Positions 30,118 through 39,051 of a stretch of DNA of 64,000 nt are shown here, piece after piece. The notes beneath the pieces are model-generated. The model saw nothing but the letters and a program-made list of their open reading frames with translations. It was not told where the DNA came from and did not search any database. Origin of the DNA: Candidatus Fredericiella danica (GTDB taxonomy: Bacteria > Chloroflexota > Anaerolineae > Caldilineales > Caldilineaceae); the NCBI GenBank assembly GCA_016713335.1, contig JADJPH010000104.1, forward strand, positions 1 through 64,000, written 5' to 3'. The position numbers were made by a program, and so were the translations under genes. Every line of letters starts with the position of its first letter. Position 1 is the first letter of the stretch.

Positions 30118-30212
30118 ACTCGTATTACGTATCTCGTGTCTCGTGTTGCGTGCTCCGAAGTGCGAGATACACCATAGGAAATACGCAACACGAAACACGA
30201 GACATTCAAGGG
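30118..30212. repeat. Family B inverted repeat between rbcL and prk
   Basis: Left arm CTCGTATTACGTATCTCGTG, right arm with ACGCAACACGAAACACGAG, separated by about 35 bases. It starts two bases after the rbcL stop and ends just before the prk ribosome binding site (AAGGGGC). This 101-base gap is too short, and lacks a frame, for a RuBisCO small subunit. Confidence 0.7.
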
Positions 30213-30218
30213 GCAATC

Positions 30219-31232
30219 ATGAACAAACCCAATCGTCCAATCGTGTTAGGCATTGTTGGCGATAGTGCGGCGGGAAAGACTACGCTGAGCCGGGGGCTCA
30301 CGCAGGTGCTCGGCGCCGATCGCGTGACGCATATCTGCACCGACGACTATCACAAGTATGATCGGCGCGAGCGGACCGTGCACAATATCTCGGCGCTGCA
30401 TCCGGACTGCAACTACCTGGACATCATGCAGTTGCATCTTGAGCGCCTGCATTATGGACAGCCCATTCTGAAGCCGGTCTATGATCACAACACAGGCACA
30501 CTGGTCCGGCCCGAGTATGTGCAGCCAAAGGAGTTTGTCATCGTGGATGGCCTCCTGAGCTTCTTCACGCCGGTCATGCGCCAGTTCTTTGATGTGAAGG
30601 TCTTTTTGGCGCCGCGCGAGGACCTGCGCCAGGTGTGGAAGGTGCGGCGCGACACAACCAAACGTGGTTACACACGCGAGCAGGTGCTTGACTCCTTGCG
30701 CAAGCGTGAGCAGGATTCCGAGCAGTTCATTCGACCGCAGGCGCAATGCGCTGATATCGGGGTGAGTTTTGCCCCGCCCGAAGGCGTTACCGCGGAGGAA
30801 TCCGGTTCACAACTGGATGTCCGGCTCGTGTTGCGCCCCACGATTCCGCATCCGGATCTGAGCTATCTATTTGAGGATCGGACCACCAGCGAGGGGATCC
30901 GGCTGAAACTGGGGCGTGACGGTGGATTACCGGTCGATTTTCTGGAGATCGACGGCACGGTGGCAACGCGGCCGGCACGGCGGATGGAGCAGGCCATCTG
31001 GCAACATATGCCTGAGATGGAGCCAGTCGGCGATGCGCTGTTTGGCGACTATCAAGACGAGCGTGGCACCCAGCACAGCCATCCGTTGGCGCTGACGCAA
31101 CTCTTGATCGCCTATCACCTACTGAGAAAGTACAAGGATCTTGCCCATCTGCCCTATGCGGCGCCTGTGGCCGCGCTCTCACGGCTGCAGGTGACACAAG
31201 ACGCCGCAGCCGAAGCACTGGTGCCGGCGTGA
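30219..31232 (+). CDS. prk: Phosphoribulokinase
   Basis: A 337-residue kinase that makes ribulose 1,5-bisphosphate from ribulose 5-phosphate, supplying RuBisCO. The P-loop is GIVGDSAAGKTTLSRG (about residues 10-25). The substrate-binding ICTDDYHKYDRRERTV follows (about 44), then the CNYLDIMQLHLERL region, VIVDGLLSFF (Walker B-like, about 104) and the WKVRRDTTKRGYTREQ lid (about 135). These are the PRK/uridine kinase hallmarks; the KxRRD..RGY pattern and operon position decide for PRK. The start at 30219 follows AAGGGGC; a longer frame from 30150 would run through the repeat. It is convergent with the DksA-like gene. Confidence 0.92.
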   Translation: MNKPNRPIVLGIVGDSAAGKTTLSRGLTQVLGADRVTHICTDDYHKYDRRERTVHNISALHPDCNYLDIMQLHLERLHYGQPILKPVYDHNTGTLVRPEYVQPKEFVIVDGLLSFFTPVMRQFFDVKVFLAPREDLRQVWKVRRDTTKRGYTREQVLDSLRKREQDSEQFIRPQAQCADIGVSFAPPEGVTAEESGSQLDVRLVLRPTIPHPDLSYLFEDRTTSEGIRLKLGRDGGLPVDFLEIDGTVATRPARRMEQAIWQHMPEMEPVGDALFGDYQDERGTQHSHPLALTQLLIAYHLLRKYKDLAHLPYAAPVAALSRLQVTQDAAAEALVPA

Positions 31233-31244
31233 TGGCCGGGGCCA

Positions 31245-31598
31245 TCAATTCAGGGCGTTTTTTTCACCAACCAGGGTTGTCGCCGATGGCACTGCTTCCA
31301 GGCGTTCGATGGGGATGGGCTGGCCCGATACTTCGCTCAGCCCGTAGACGCCGTCTTCGAGCCGTTGTAGGGCATGTTTCACCTGGCGCAACTCGGACAG
31401 GGCACGCACCATCAGCGTCTCTTCGTTTTCGGCGTCAAACAGACGCCGGGCGAGGTCCAACTCATCATCGACGCCTGCTGCGCTGCCATAGTTAGGGTCA
31501 CCGAGATCTTGCTTCCACGCCGCGATTTGGTGTTCCAACTCTGCCTTTTGGCGCTCTAGCAGTTTGCGAAAGTGGTCAATCTGTTTCGACGTCAACAT
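31245..31598 (-). CDS. DksA/TraR-family protein lacking zinc-finger cysteines
   Basis: A 117-residue protein with the DksA coiled-coil N-terminus (LTSKQIDHFRKLLERQKAEL, residues 2-21, then EHQIAAWKQDLGDP) and the family tail. Where DksA/TraR have YGxCxxCGxPIPxxRLEAxPxAxxC, this protein has YGLSEVSGQPIPIERLEAVP followed by SATTLVGE, so all four cysteines are gone while the fold-defining residues remain. Cysteine-free DksA-like proteins exist and could still enter the RNA polymerase secondary channel. The ATG at 31598 has AAGG upstream; an earlier in-frame start at 31658 would overlap the hairpin. It lies downstream of the pot operon. Confidence 0.85.
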   Translation of the reverse strand: MLTSKQIDHFRKLLERQKAELEHQIAAWKQDLGDPNYGSAAGVDDELDLARRLFDAENEETLMVRALSELRQVKHALQRLEDGVYGLSEVSGQPIPIERLEAVPSATTLVGEKNALN

Positions 31599-31634
31599 CG
31601 TGATCAGCCTTTCCTGGTTGGCATGTTGGCAGGA

Positions 31635-31668
31635 GTCCGCCCGCACGGTATGCACCATGCGGGCGGAC
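31635..31668 (-). terminator. Hairpin after the second potD
   Basis: Perfect 11-base stem GTCCGCCCGCA / TGCGGGCGGAC with a 12-base loop, six bases beyond the potD stop on the minus strand. No T-tract follows, so it could be an mRNA-stabilising hairpin rather than an intrinsic terminator. Confidence 0.5.
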
Positions 31669-31673
31669 TTGCA

Positions 31674-32821
31674 TTAGCGGCCTTTGACTTCGGTCCAGAG
31701 GCGATCGTAGAGGACTGTTGCCTCTCCGATATCTTCCACCCAGACACCTTTGTTCCAGACGTCGGGGGCGTATTGGTAATCGGGGAATTGATATACGCTT
31801 CGTAGAGTTCATGCTGGTTTTCTTTTGCGTAATCGAGCGCGGCCTGGTTGGGCATCGTGTAGGGAAATTCCTCCAGCATCTTCCAGAAGACATCGCCCTG
31901 CAGCGAGTAGTTGAGCCAGGCATAGGCGGCGTCGGGGTGCGGCGCAGCGTTGAGGATCACGTAGGCATCGGCGAAGTTGTATTGGCCTTCAGTGGGGTAG
32001 ACATAGTCGATGTTCCCGAGTTCGCGCTGTGCCAGCACTGCTTCGGCGGTCCAGACCATGCCCAGATCGGCGTCGCCCGCAATCAGGGCGGTCTTCGGGC
32101 TGTCGGAATCAAAGATTTTGATGTTGTGAACCAGTTCGGCGACTTTGGGCTTGACGGCAGCCAGTTCGGCAGGATCGGTGGTGTTCGGATCTTTGCCGGC
32201 AGTCATGAGCGCCATGCCGGTGATTACCCGTGGGTCATCGATGAAAACCATTTTGCCGGCATACTCCGGTTTCCAGAGGTCGGCCCATGATTGCGGTATA
32301 TTCGTGACTTTGTCTTTGTTGACGACGATCGCCTGGGTGCCGGCCTGGTAGGGGACGGCATACTCGCCGGTGTCGTCGCCGTGCACAGGGAAGAAGCCTT
32401 CGGCGATATTTTTCAGATTGGGGAGCTTTGCCAGGTCAAGTTTTTGCAGCAGGCCGGTGCGAATCATCGGCGGGATGATGTAGTCGGTCGGCTGCGCCAG
32501 GTCGTAGGTGGTTGCGCCCTGGCTCAACTTGGCAAACATCTCTTCGTTGCTGGAATACTCCTCGCGATTCACCTTGACGCCGTAGATCTGTTCGAAGCAG
32601 TCAATGGTGTCTTGAGGGATATATTCGGTCCAGACAAAGAGATTCAAATCCTTCGATGTCACCTCGACGCGTGGGTTTGGTTCAGGGCAGACAAAACCGC
32701 TTTTTGTTGTGATTTGGCCGCCTTCGGCTTTTTGTTCGCCGCCGCCGCAGGCGGTCAATAGGGCTGCGCCAAGCAGTAATCCCAGCAAGGTTATGCGTAA
32801 TGCGTGACGAGAAAGTCCCAC
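31674..32821 (-). CDS. potD: Spermidine/putrescine-binding lipoprotein PotD, copy 2 (one frameshift)
   Basis: About 382 residues once the C-terminal frame is restored near 31770 (giving VWVEDIGEATVLYDRLWTEV and a stop at 31674). The signal peptide ends LLTAC (lipobox). PotD features: LNLFVWTEYIPQDTIDCFEQ (about 60), QPTDYIIPPMI, PYQAGTQAIVVNKD, and FDSDSPKTALIAGD shared exactly with copy 1. The W and D/E residues that cage polyamines appear to be in place. It is a recent duplicate of the gene at 33034 and lies last in the pot operon, about 210 bases and one strong hairpin after copy 1. Ligand preference may differ between copies. Confidence 0.9.
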
Positions 32822-32945
32822 GGAAGCTATCCTTTCACATGTTCGATCACAGGCCCGGTAACGCGGTCCATGATAACAGTTTTTGAGGAAACTTGCGATT
32901 GCAACGCGAGAATGAAATCGTAGGAGACCGGGGAGGGGCTATTGG

Positions 32946-32999
32946 CCCCAATGGCGACAATCAGCCTGTTTTCTTGCAGACTGATTGTCGCCATTGGGG
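32946..32999. terminator. Long perfect hairpin between the two potD genes
   Basis: A 19-base perfect stem (CCCCAATGGCGACAATCAG and its complement at 32981-32999) with a 16-base loop containing TTTTCTTG. It sits in the 212-base gap between copy 1 and copy 2 on the minus strand and could partially terminate or stabilise the upstream potABCD transcript, giving different levels of the two binding proteins (inference). Confidence 0.55.
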
Positions 33000-33033
33000 G
33001 AACTGCTTGGTAATGCGGGTTGCGCTGTTGGCG

Positions 33034-34197
33034 CTATTGGCCCTTCACTTCGGTCCAGACCTGGTCATAAAGTGGCAGGGCGTCGCCGACATCTTCGATG
33101 CGATGGCCGGTTGTCAACACGTCCGCGGGCGTGTTTGAGATGTTAGAATCCATGTACGCCTTGTAAAGATCCGGGTGATTGGTCTTTGCGAACTCAAGCG
33201 CTCCCGAGTTTGGATTGGTATAGGGGAACTCCTCCAGCATCTTCCAGAAGACGTCAGGCTGTAGAGTGTAGTTGAGCCAGGCATAGGCGGCGTCGGCATG
33301 CGGTGCACCGGCCGGAATGGCGTAGTTGTCCTGCCAGAGGATGGGGCCTTCGGTCGGATAGATGTACTGGATGGCGGGGTTCTCGCGTTGGGCCAGCACG
33401 GCTTCGGCAGTCCACGTGATTCCCAGATCGACATCGCCGGCGATCAAAGCAGTCTTCGGGCTGTCGCTGTCAAAGACTTTGATCCCCTTCACCAACTCAG
33501 CTAGTTTCGTCTTGGCCTCCTCCAGTTGCGCGCGGTCGGTGGAATTCACTGGGTAGCCCAGGGTCAACAACGTGATGCCAATGATTGCCCGTGAATCATC
33601 AAGGCTGATGAGGCGACCGGCATAGTCTGTTTTCCAGAGGTCGGCAAAGGACTTGGGGGGATCCGTCACCACATCGCTGTTGTAGACAATGGCGTCGGTC
33701 CCCGCCTGATAGGGGAGGGTGTACTTGTTGCCGGGGTCGAATGGCAGGTCCATGTAGTTGGGATCCAGATTCGAAATCACCGGGAGTTTGCTCTTGTCCA
33801 GTTCCTGAAGGAGATTCTGGCGGATCATCGGCGCCACGATGTAGTCGGTGGGTTGGACGATGTCGTAGTTGGCGCCACCGGCGCTGAGTTTGGCGAACAT
33901 CTCCTCGTTGCTTGAGTACTCGGAGTGGTTGACATCCACGCCGTAGACTTCTTCGAAGCAATCGATCGTCCATTGCGGGATGTATTCGGTCCAGACAAAA
34001 AGATTGAGTTCGGTGGACGTCACTTCGACCTTTGGATTTGGGGCGGGGCAGGATAGATCGCCGGCTGAGGCGCCAGACGATTCATCGCTCGAGGCCGCGG
34101 GTTGTTCATCCCCGCCCCCGCAGGCGCCAAGGACGAGGCCAGCCAGGATCAGGACAGTGACGAGGCTGGGGAGCCAAGATTTTTTGTGGGACATCAT
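33034..34197 (-). CDS. potD: Spermidine/putrescine-binding lipoprotein PotD, copy 1
   Basis: An intact 387-residue extracellular binding protein. Signal peptide with LVLGAC lipobox, Gly/Ser-rich linker, then LNLFVWTEYIPQWTIDCFEE, QPTDYIVAPMIRQ, PYQAGTDAIVYNSD, FDSDSPKTALIAGD and AWLNYTLQPDVFWKMLEEFP. It delivers polyamines to PotB/PotC. It follows potC by 16 bases on the minus strand and is the canonical fourth gene of a potABCD operon. Start at ATG 34197 with GGAGAGA upstream. Confidence 0.93.
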   Translation of the reverse strand: MMSHKKSWLPSLVTVLILAGLVLGACGGGDEQPAASSDESSGASAGDLSCPAPNPKVEVTSTELNLFVWTEYIPQWTIDCFEEVYGVDVNHSEYSSNEEMFAKLSAGGANYDIVQPTDYIVAPMIRQNLLQELDKSKLPVISNLDPNYMDLPFDPGNKYTLPYQAGTDAIVYNSDVVTDPPKSFADLWKTDYAGRLISLDDSRAIIGITLLTLGYPVNSTDRAQLEEAKTKLAELVKGIKVFDSDSPKTALIAGDVDLGITWTAEAVLAQRENPAIQYIYPTEGPILWQDNYAIPAGAPHADAAYAWLNYTLQPDVFWKMLEEFPYTNPNSGALEFAKTNHPDLYKAYMDSNISNTPADVLTTGHRIEDVGDALPLYDQVWTEVKGQ

Positions 34198-34213
34198 TCT
34201 CTCCGTTGTTGTT

Positions 34214-35053
34214 TTACTCTCGATTCTGAAACCATTGGGAGATGCCGACGGCGATCAGCACCACCACAATCCAAATAGTGGAAAGCGCATTGACTTCCGG
34301 TGTTACGATCCGGCGGAGGAGACCATACACGTAAATCGGAAGTGTGGTTGCGCCGGGGCCTGTGGTGAAGAAGGTGATGATAAAGTCATCCAGGGAGAGG
34401 GTGAAGGCGAGCATGGCGCCTGCGAGTACGCCCGGGGCGATAAGTGGGAGCGTAACGCGCACAAACGTTGTGAGCTCGTTGGCGCCGAGGTCCATGGCGG
34501 CTTCTTCAACACGATTGTCGAAGCCATGCAGGCGCGCGCGTACGACCAGGATGACGAAAGGCACACTGAACGCAATATGTGAAACGATGACCGTGCCCAG
34601 CCCTAATGACAACCGGCGATCAGGCGGGAGGTTGAGACCGGTGTTTACAAAGCCAAAGAGCGCGCTGAAGAGCACCAGGATGCCGATACCCATGACGATT
34701 TCAGGCGTCACGATAGGGAAGTACATGGAGGTCTCAGAGAAGTTGCGCCCGCGGAATTGATAGCGCTGCAATGCGAGTGCGGCCATCGTGCCAATGAAGG
34801 TGGCGACAATGGTGGAGGTCGTTGCGATGATGAGGGTGTTGCGCGTTGCATCCAGCGCATCCTCGTTTTGGAGGAGTTGGCAGTACCAGTAGAAAGGTCC
34901 GCAAGGACCTTTGTTGACGACCCCTTCAAAGACGATGTTCGTCTTGGATGAATTGAACGAGAAGACGATTAAGACGAGGATTGGCGCATACAGAAAAATG
35001 TATACGAGAATGGCGGACAGGGTAAGCCAGGGCGAACGACGGTGGGTGCTCAT
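34214..35053 (-). CDS. potC: Polyamine ABC permease PotC
   Basis: A 279-residue inner-membrane permease with six predicted helices. It begins MSTHRRSPWLTLSAILVYIF and has the NSSKTN segment after helix 1, the EAA loop VEEAAMDLGANELTTFVRVT (about residue 182) and the LAFTLSLDDFIITFFTTGPG motif typical of PotC (about 215). The start overlaps the potB stop by four bases (ATGA), indicating coupled translation. Intact. Confidence 0.93.
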   Translation of the reverse strand: MSTHRRSPWLTLSAILVYIFLYAPILVLIVFSFNSSKTNIVFEGVVNKGPCGPFYWYCQLLQNEDALDATRNTLIIATTSTIVATFIGTMAALALQRYQFRGRNFSETSMYFPIVTPEIVMGIGILVLFSALFGFVNTGLNLPPDRRLSLGLGTVIVSHIAFSVPFVILVVRARLHGFDNRVEEAAMDLGANELTTFVRVTLPLIAPGVLAGAMLAFTLSLDDFIITFFTTGPGATTLPIYVYGLLRRIVTPEVNALSTIWIVVVLIAVGISQWFQNRE

Positions 35054-35954
35054 CCGGCGACAATCTCCTCACCGAGGCCAAAGCGCCGCGTATAGTAGAG
35101 GGTCATCACCAACGTGAGGATCAGCAAGATGATGGACGCCGCCGAGCCAAAGGGTGGGTTACGTGCATCCAGGAATTGGCGCTGCACAAGATTGCCGACG
35201 AGGATCACCTGTTTGCCGCCCAGGATATCGGAGACGACGAAGGTGCCGATGACGGGAATAAAGGTCAAGATCGTGCCCGCCACCACGCCCGGCATCGACA
35301 GCGGCAGCGTGACGCGCCAGAACGTGCTCCAGGACCTGGCGCCCAAATCCGAAGCTGCCTCATAGAGGTTTGGCTCGATTTTTTCGAGTGACGTGAAGAT
35401 CGGGAGGATCATGAAGGGTAGAAATTCGTAGACCATGCCGATCAATACTGCCGTCTGCGATGGATAGATATCAAGCGGTGTGAAGGGGATATTGAGCAGG
35501 CCAAAGATCCAGGCGAGCGAGGAGTTCAGCACGCCCTGGGAGCGAAGAATCATCACCCACGCATAGATGCGGATCACGAAGTTCGTCCAGAGGGCACCAG
35601 CACCAGAAACAGGTAGAGGTTGCGGCGTTTCTCGGGCGCTCTGGCAATGAAATATGCCAGCGGATAGGCCATGAGAATGACGACGAAGGTCGTCTGGAAC
35701 GCAAGCAAGATCGACCGTGCCAGGATGTTCAGGTACAGTGGATCCCAGCCTCCGTCCTCAGTGAAACCCATGAGGCGGATATAGTTTTCGAGGGTAAAAC
35801 TGTAGATCACCTGGCCGTCGGGGCCGCGCTGGCTGAAACTGGTGACGACAGTGAGCAAGAGCGGAATGATCAGCAACAGGATCATGACCAGCATGGTGGG
35901 CAGGATCAAGAACGTGCCCTGAAGGGGGCGATTTTCGCGCAGTCTTTGTAGCAT
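35050..35954 (-). CDS. potB: Polyamine ABC permease PotB (one frameshift)
   Basis: About 301 residues. It begins MLQRLRENRPLQGTFLILPT and contains YPLAYFIAR. The frame breaks near 35588 in a C-run; adding one C gives LVPLWTNFVIRIYAW, the PotB hallmark, and the downstream frame continues to the stop at 35050 with the EAA loop NLYEAASDLGARSWSTFWRV and VSDILGGKQVILVGNLVQRQ. Operon position between potA (gap of four bases) and potC (overlap) supports the call. Confidence 0.92.
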
Positions 35955-35958
35955 GGCG

Positions 35959-37055
35959 TTACTCCGTCAGCACCCGAGCGGCTTCGGCCGCGAAACTGAC
36001 CGTCACCGTTTCGCCTTCGCGGGCGAAGAGCCGTGTTTCCGCCGATGCGTTTTGTTCGCGCACCCGCACTTCCTGGCCGTCATCCAGCTTCACCCCATAT
36101 TGGGTATCGGTGCCGATGTAAACGACACTGGTCACGCGTCCCGCAAATCTGTTTTCGCCGGTGTGTTCCCCCTGGATTTGCATCTTCTCGGGACGGATGG
36201 CAGCCGTAACCCGCAGGCCGCGATCTACTGGTTTGGGCGTGACTGCCCAACACGAAAGGCCGCCGTCTAGATCGACGCGCACCTGCTTGCCATCTCTTTC
36301 GGCGACAAGACCTTCCAGAAAATTGGTGTCACCGATGAAGTCGGCGACGAAGCGGCAATTCGGGTGTTCGTAGATCTCGTTGGCATTGCCCACCTGGAGC
36401 GCCACGCCCTGGTTCATGACTGCGATCCGGTCACTCATCGTGAGCGCCTCTTCCTGGTCGTGGGTGACAAAGACAAAGGTAATGCCCACTTCGCGCTGCA
36501 GTCTCTTCAATTCTATCTGCATTTCCTTGCGCAGCTTGAGATCGAGTGCACCCAGGGGTTCGTCAAGGAGTAATACCTCAGGACGATTGATCAACGCGCG
36601 CGCGAGAGCCACGCGCTGCTGCTGCCCGCCCGACAACTGCTTTGGTTTGCGTTTTTCGTAACCGGGGAGCCTTACCATCGCCAGTGCTTCTTTGACGCGC
36701 TGTTCAATTTCTGGTTTTGGCGTCTTCTTCATCTGGAGGCCAAAGGCGACATTCTCGCCGATCGTCATGTGGGGAAGAGTGCATAGCTTTGGAAGACGGT
36801 GTTGACCGGGCGCTGGTAGGGCGGTATCTTACCCATGGCGCGACCGTGGAGATAGACCTCGCCCTGAGTTGGCAATTCGAAGCCGGCAATCATGCGGAGT
36901 GAGGTTGTCTTGCCGCAGCCCGACGGGCCGAGGAGCGCAAAGAATTCACCGTCGAGAATCTGAAGCGAGACATCCTTGACGGCGGTCACGGTCTCGCCGC
37001 TTGGCCCGGGGAACTGTTTCCAGACGTGGTCGAGTGCAACGGCTATGTCAGCCAT
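35959..37055 (-). CDS. potA: Polyamine ABC transporter ATPase PotA (one frameshift)
   Basis: About 366 residues. Walker A GPSGCGKTTSLRMIAG (about residues 43-58) is in the upstream frame; the frame breaks after SYALFP near 36773, where one C is missing, and continues HMTIGENVAFGL. Then come the signature LSGGQQQRVALARAL, Walker B EVLLLDEPLGALD, and the switch VFVTHDQEEALT. The C-terminal TOBE_2 domain (AAIRPEKMQIQ, FAGRVTSVVYIG) is regulatory. It energises PotB/PotC and heads the minus-strand potABCD(D) operon. Confidence 0.93.
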
Positions 37056-37270
37056 CGGCGATTATCTCCATCCGTCGTGCTTGTAATGAGCGTGAAGCGT
37101 AGGTGCACCTGCTACAGTCATCGCCGGTCATGCGTGGTCTTGACTTGACTATCACGGCCGGTCGAACCGGCGGGTTGTCGCATGCGTCATTGCCCTGCGG
37201 AGGTACGTTCGTTGATGACCGGGGGAAATTTCCGCAAGTGTAGCACTTCCGGGGCGTTAGTCAAGTCTAT

Positions 37271-38182
37271 TTACGCTTTGGGGGAATCTCCGGCAATCAG
37301 AGGGATCACCACGGGATAGACGAGGTCAATCTGCTGGGTGCTTTGCGTTGGATCGATCATGTCATGCCATACTTTTTGTTCTTTGGGGAACTCATAAGTG
37401 GTGACATTGGCGCCATGCGCTTTCCAGCCATCGACCATCTTATAAATGAGTTTGAGGCTGACTGCAGTATCGAAGGCGCTTGTAATCGAGACAATCTGCT
37501 TTGCGGTTGGTGGAACACGCTTGGAGTCGTCGAATACTCTGCGCCCCATGATGAAGATTTGGGCAAGGCCATGGGTGGAAAAGCGCGGATACCCATGCGG
37601 CGGGCCATCGACCTTGTCTTTGACGCGCGGGTCCCACCAGATAAACAGATTGGGGAGATGGGGAACAGTCTTGCGAAACAGTGTGCTCACCCAGATCGGC
37701 ACAATTGGCAGGCCTGCTGAGGGAGCCATACCGACCGCACGATCCACATCGTTGCGATATTGCGCCGCCCATGCCGCCATCACGCCGCCCATTGATAGGC
37801 CACAAATCGTGACCTGGTCGCCAAGTCCCTGGGCGATGTCGACGGTCTCTTCGGTGAGCTCGATGAGATCAGTGGCTGTGAGTTTCGCCTGGTCTTTGGT
37901 CAATACGTCCTTGTAGCCATGATAGGAGATGCGCGGAATGAGTACGTTGTAGCCGCGATCATAGAATTCCTTGCCCAACAGCACATACTGTGCCGGCGCA
38001 TTGGTGTAGCCGTGGTAGAAGACAATCGTCTTCGCCGTCTTGTCGCCATGCGTCAAAAACTGGGTATAGCTATTTTCGCGGATTTCGGGTCCATCGAGCG
38101 CCTGGAGCGTCTGGATGCGCTGCACCGCCTCGGTATAGGTAGCGGCTGGGCGAGGAGAACGGGTGGAAGCAAGCTGTGCCAT
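37271..38182 (-). CDS. Alpha/beta hydrolase (esterase/lipase-like)
   Basis: A 303-residue cytoplasmic protein with an alpha/beta hydrolase core. The oxyanion region is IVFYHGYTNAPAQY (about residues 54-67), the nucleophile elbow is TICGLSMGGVMAAW (GxSxG, Ser about 149), and a late His of KVWHDMIDP (about 279) could be the catalytic base. A YPRFSTHGLAQIF cap segment lies between. No signal peptide. The substrate is unknown. It is divergent from the membrane protein at 38359, with a 176-base spacer in which I see no convincing promoter. Confidence 0.85.
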   Translation of the reverse strand: MAQLASTRSPRPAATYTEAVQRIQTLQALDGPEIRENSYTQFLTHGDKTAKTIVFYHGYTNAPAQYVLLGKEFYDRGYNVLIPRISYHGYKDVLTKDQAKLTATDLIELTEETVDIAQGLGDQVTICGLSMGGVMAAWAAQYRNDVDRAVGMAPSAGLPIVPIWVSTLFRKTVPHLPNLFIWWDPRVKDKVDGPPHGYPRFSTHGLAQIFIMGRRVFDDSKRVPPTAKQIVSITSAFDTAVSLKLIYKMVDGWKAHGANVTTYEFPKEQKVWHDMIDPTQSTQQIDLVYPVVIPLIAGDSPKA

Positions 38183-38358
38183 AGAACCCTCAACTCAGAG
38201 ATGTGGCGCGGATGGTTATGTTGCGTCGAAGCGCATCGCCGCCAATGTATCATTCAATAGCGTATCTGTCCACCCGCGGTCGGTTACTTGCGCCAGCATG
38301 GAGCGTAAGATAGGATTGATGTGTGCATTTGTGTTTCATCGCTCTGGAGGCTGGATTT

Positions 38359-39051
38359 ATGGAGTTATTCGCTTATATCATTGGCTATTTCCTGGCGTTG
38401 TTTTGGGTAGTTGTCCATGCCATGTTCTTCGACCCTGAAGTCTATGCATTCGGGAGCGAGAGTCCGTATAGCTTCTGGTTGGTACTGGGCGTGATGTTTC
38501 TAGCCGGCGTCTCGACGCTCTTGGGACAAAGCGTCATTCTGTTCATTAATCGGGTGCGCCGCGGCCGGTTCGTCGTCAGCCTGGTCACGAATGGTTTACT
38601 TTTCGTCGTGCAGTATGTGGTATGGGGAATCGTAATCGGTATTGTGGGACGGTTCATTTTCCAGTTCGAGCCCCAACCAGGCGCGATTGTGCGGCTGGTT
38701 GGGCTTAGCACGGCGCCGCTGGTGTTGGGGTTTCTGGTCCTGATCCCCTATTTAGGCGCTTTTATCGGCAAACTGCTGAATGTGTGGGTCTTCCTCATCC
38801 AGGTTGTGATCATCACTGAAGCCTTTCACACCGGATTTTGGCGGGGCGTGATTGCAGTCGGCGCCGGGTGGCTAATCATGCTCTTGATGACAAATACGAT
38901 TGGCAAGCCCGTGGTCAGGATGCGCAACTTTTTTTGGAAGCGGGTTACCGGAACGCCCATGGAAGCCACTGCGCAAGATATTTTGCTCTCGTTTTCAGGT
39001 GCTGGCGAGACCCCGGTTACCGAGGGCGCAGCCCCAGGAGGCAGTGCGTGA
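38359..39051 (+). CDS. Polytopic membrane protein of unknown function
   Basis: A 230-residue protein with about five or six hydrophobic helices (for example YIIGYFLALFWVVVHAMFF at the N-terminus, then three further clusters between residues 40 and 180). Short polar tail rich in Gly, Thr and Glu. I recognise no family. GGAGG sits eight bases before the ATG at 38359, which I prefer over the upstream in-frame start at 38323. Its TGA overlaps the GTG of the next gene (GTGA), so the pair is translationally coupled and probably acts together at the membrane. Confidence 0.75.
   Translation: MELFAYIIGYFLALFWVVVHAMFFDPEVYAFGSESPYSFWLVLGVMFLAGVSTLLGQSVILFINRVRRGRFVVSLVTNGLLFVVQYVVWGIVIGIVGRFIFQFEPQPGAIVRLVGLSTAPLVLGFLVLIPYLGAFIGKLLNVWVFLIQVVIITEAFHTGFWRGVIAVGAGWLIMLLMTNTIGKPVVRMRNFFWKRVTGTPMEATAQDILLSFSGAGETPVTEGAAPGGSA

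Noticed and set aside
30118..30218. RuBisCO small-subunit gene between rbcL and prk
   Set aside because: Only about 100 bases of repeat sequence are present; rbcS needs more than 300 bases and no rbcS-like motif is seen.
35574..35600. Programmed ribosomal frameshifting in potB, potA or sod
   Set aside because: No slippery heptamer with a downstream structure is consistent across the sites; loss of one base from a C-run explains them more simply.
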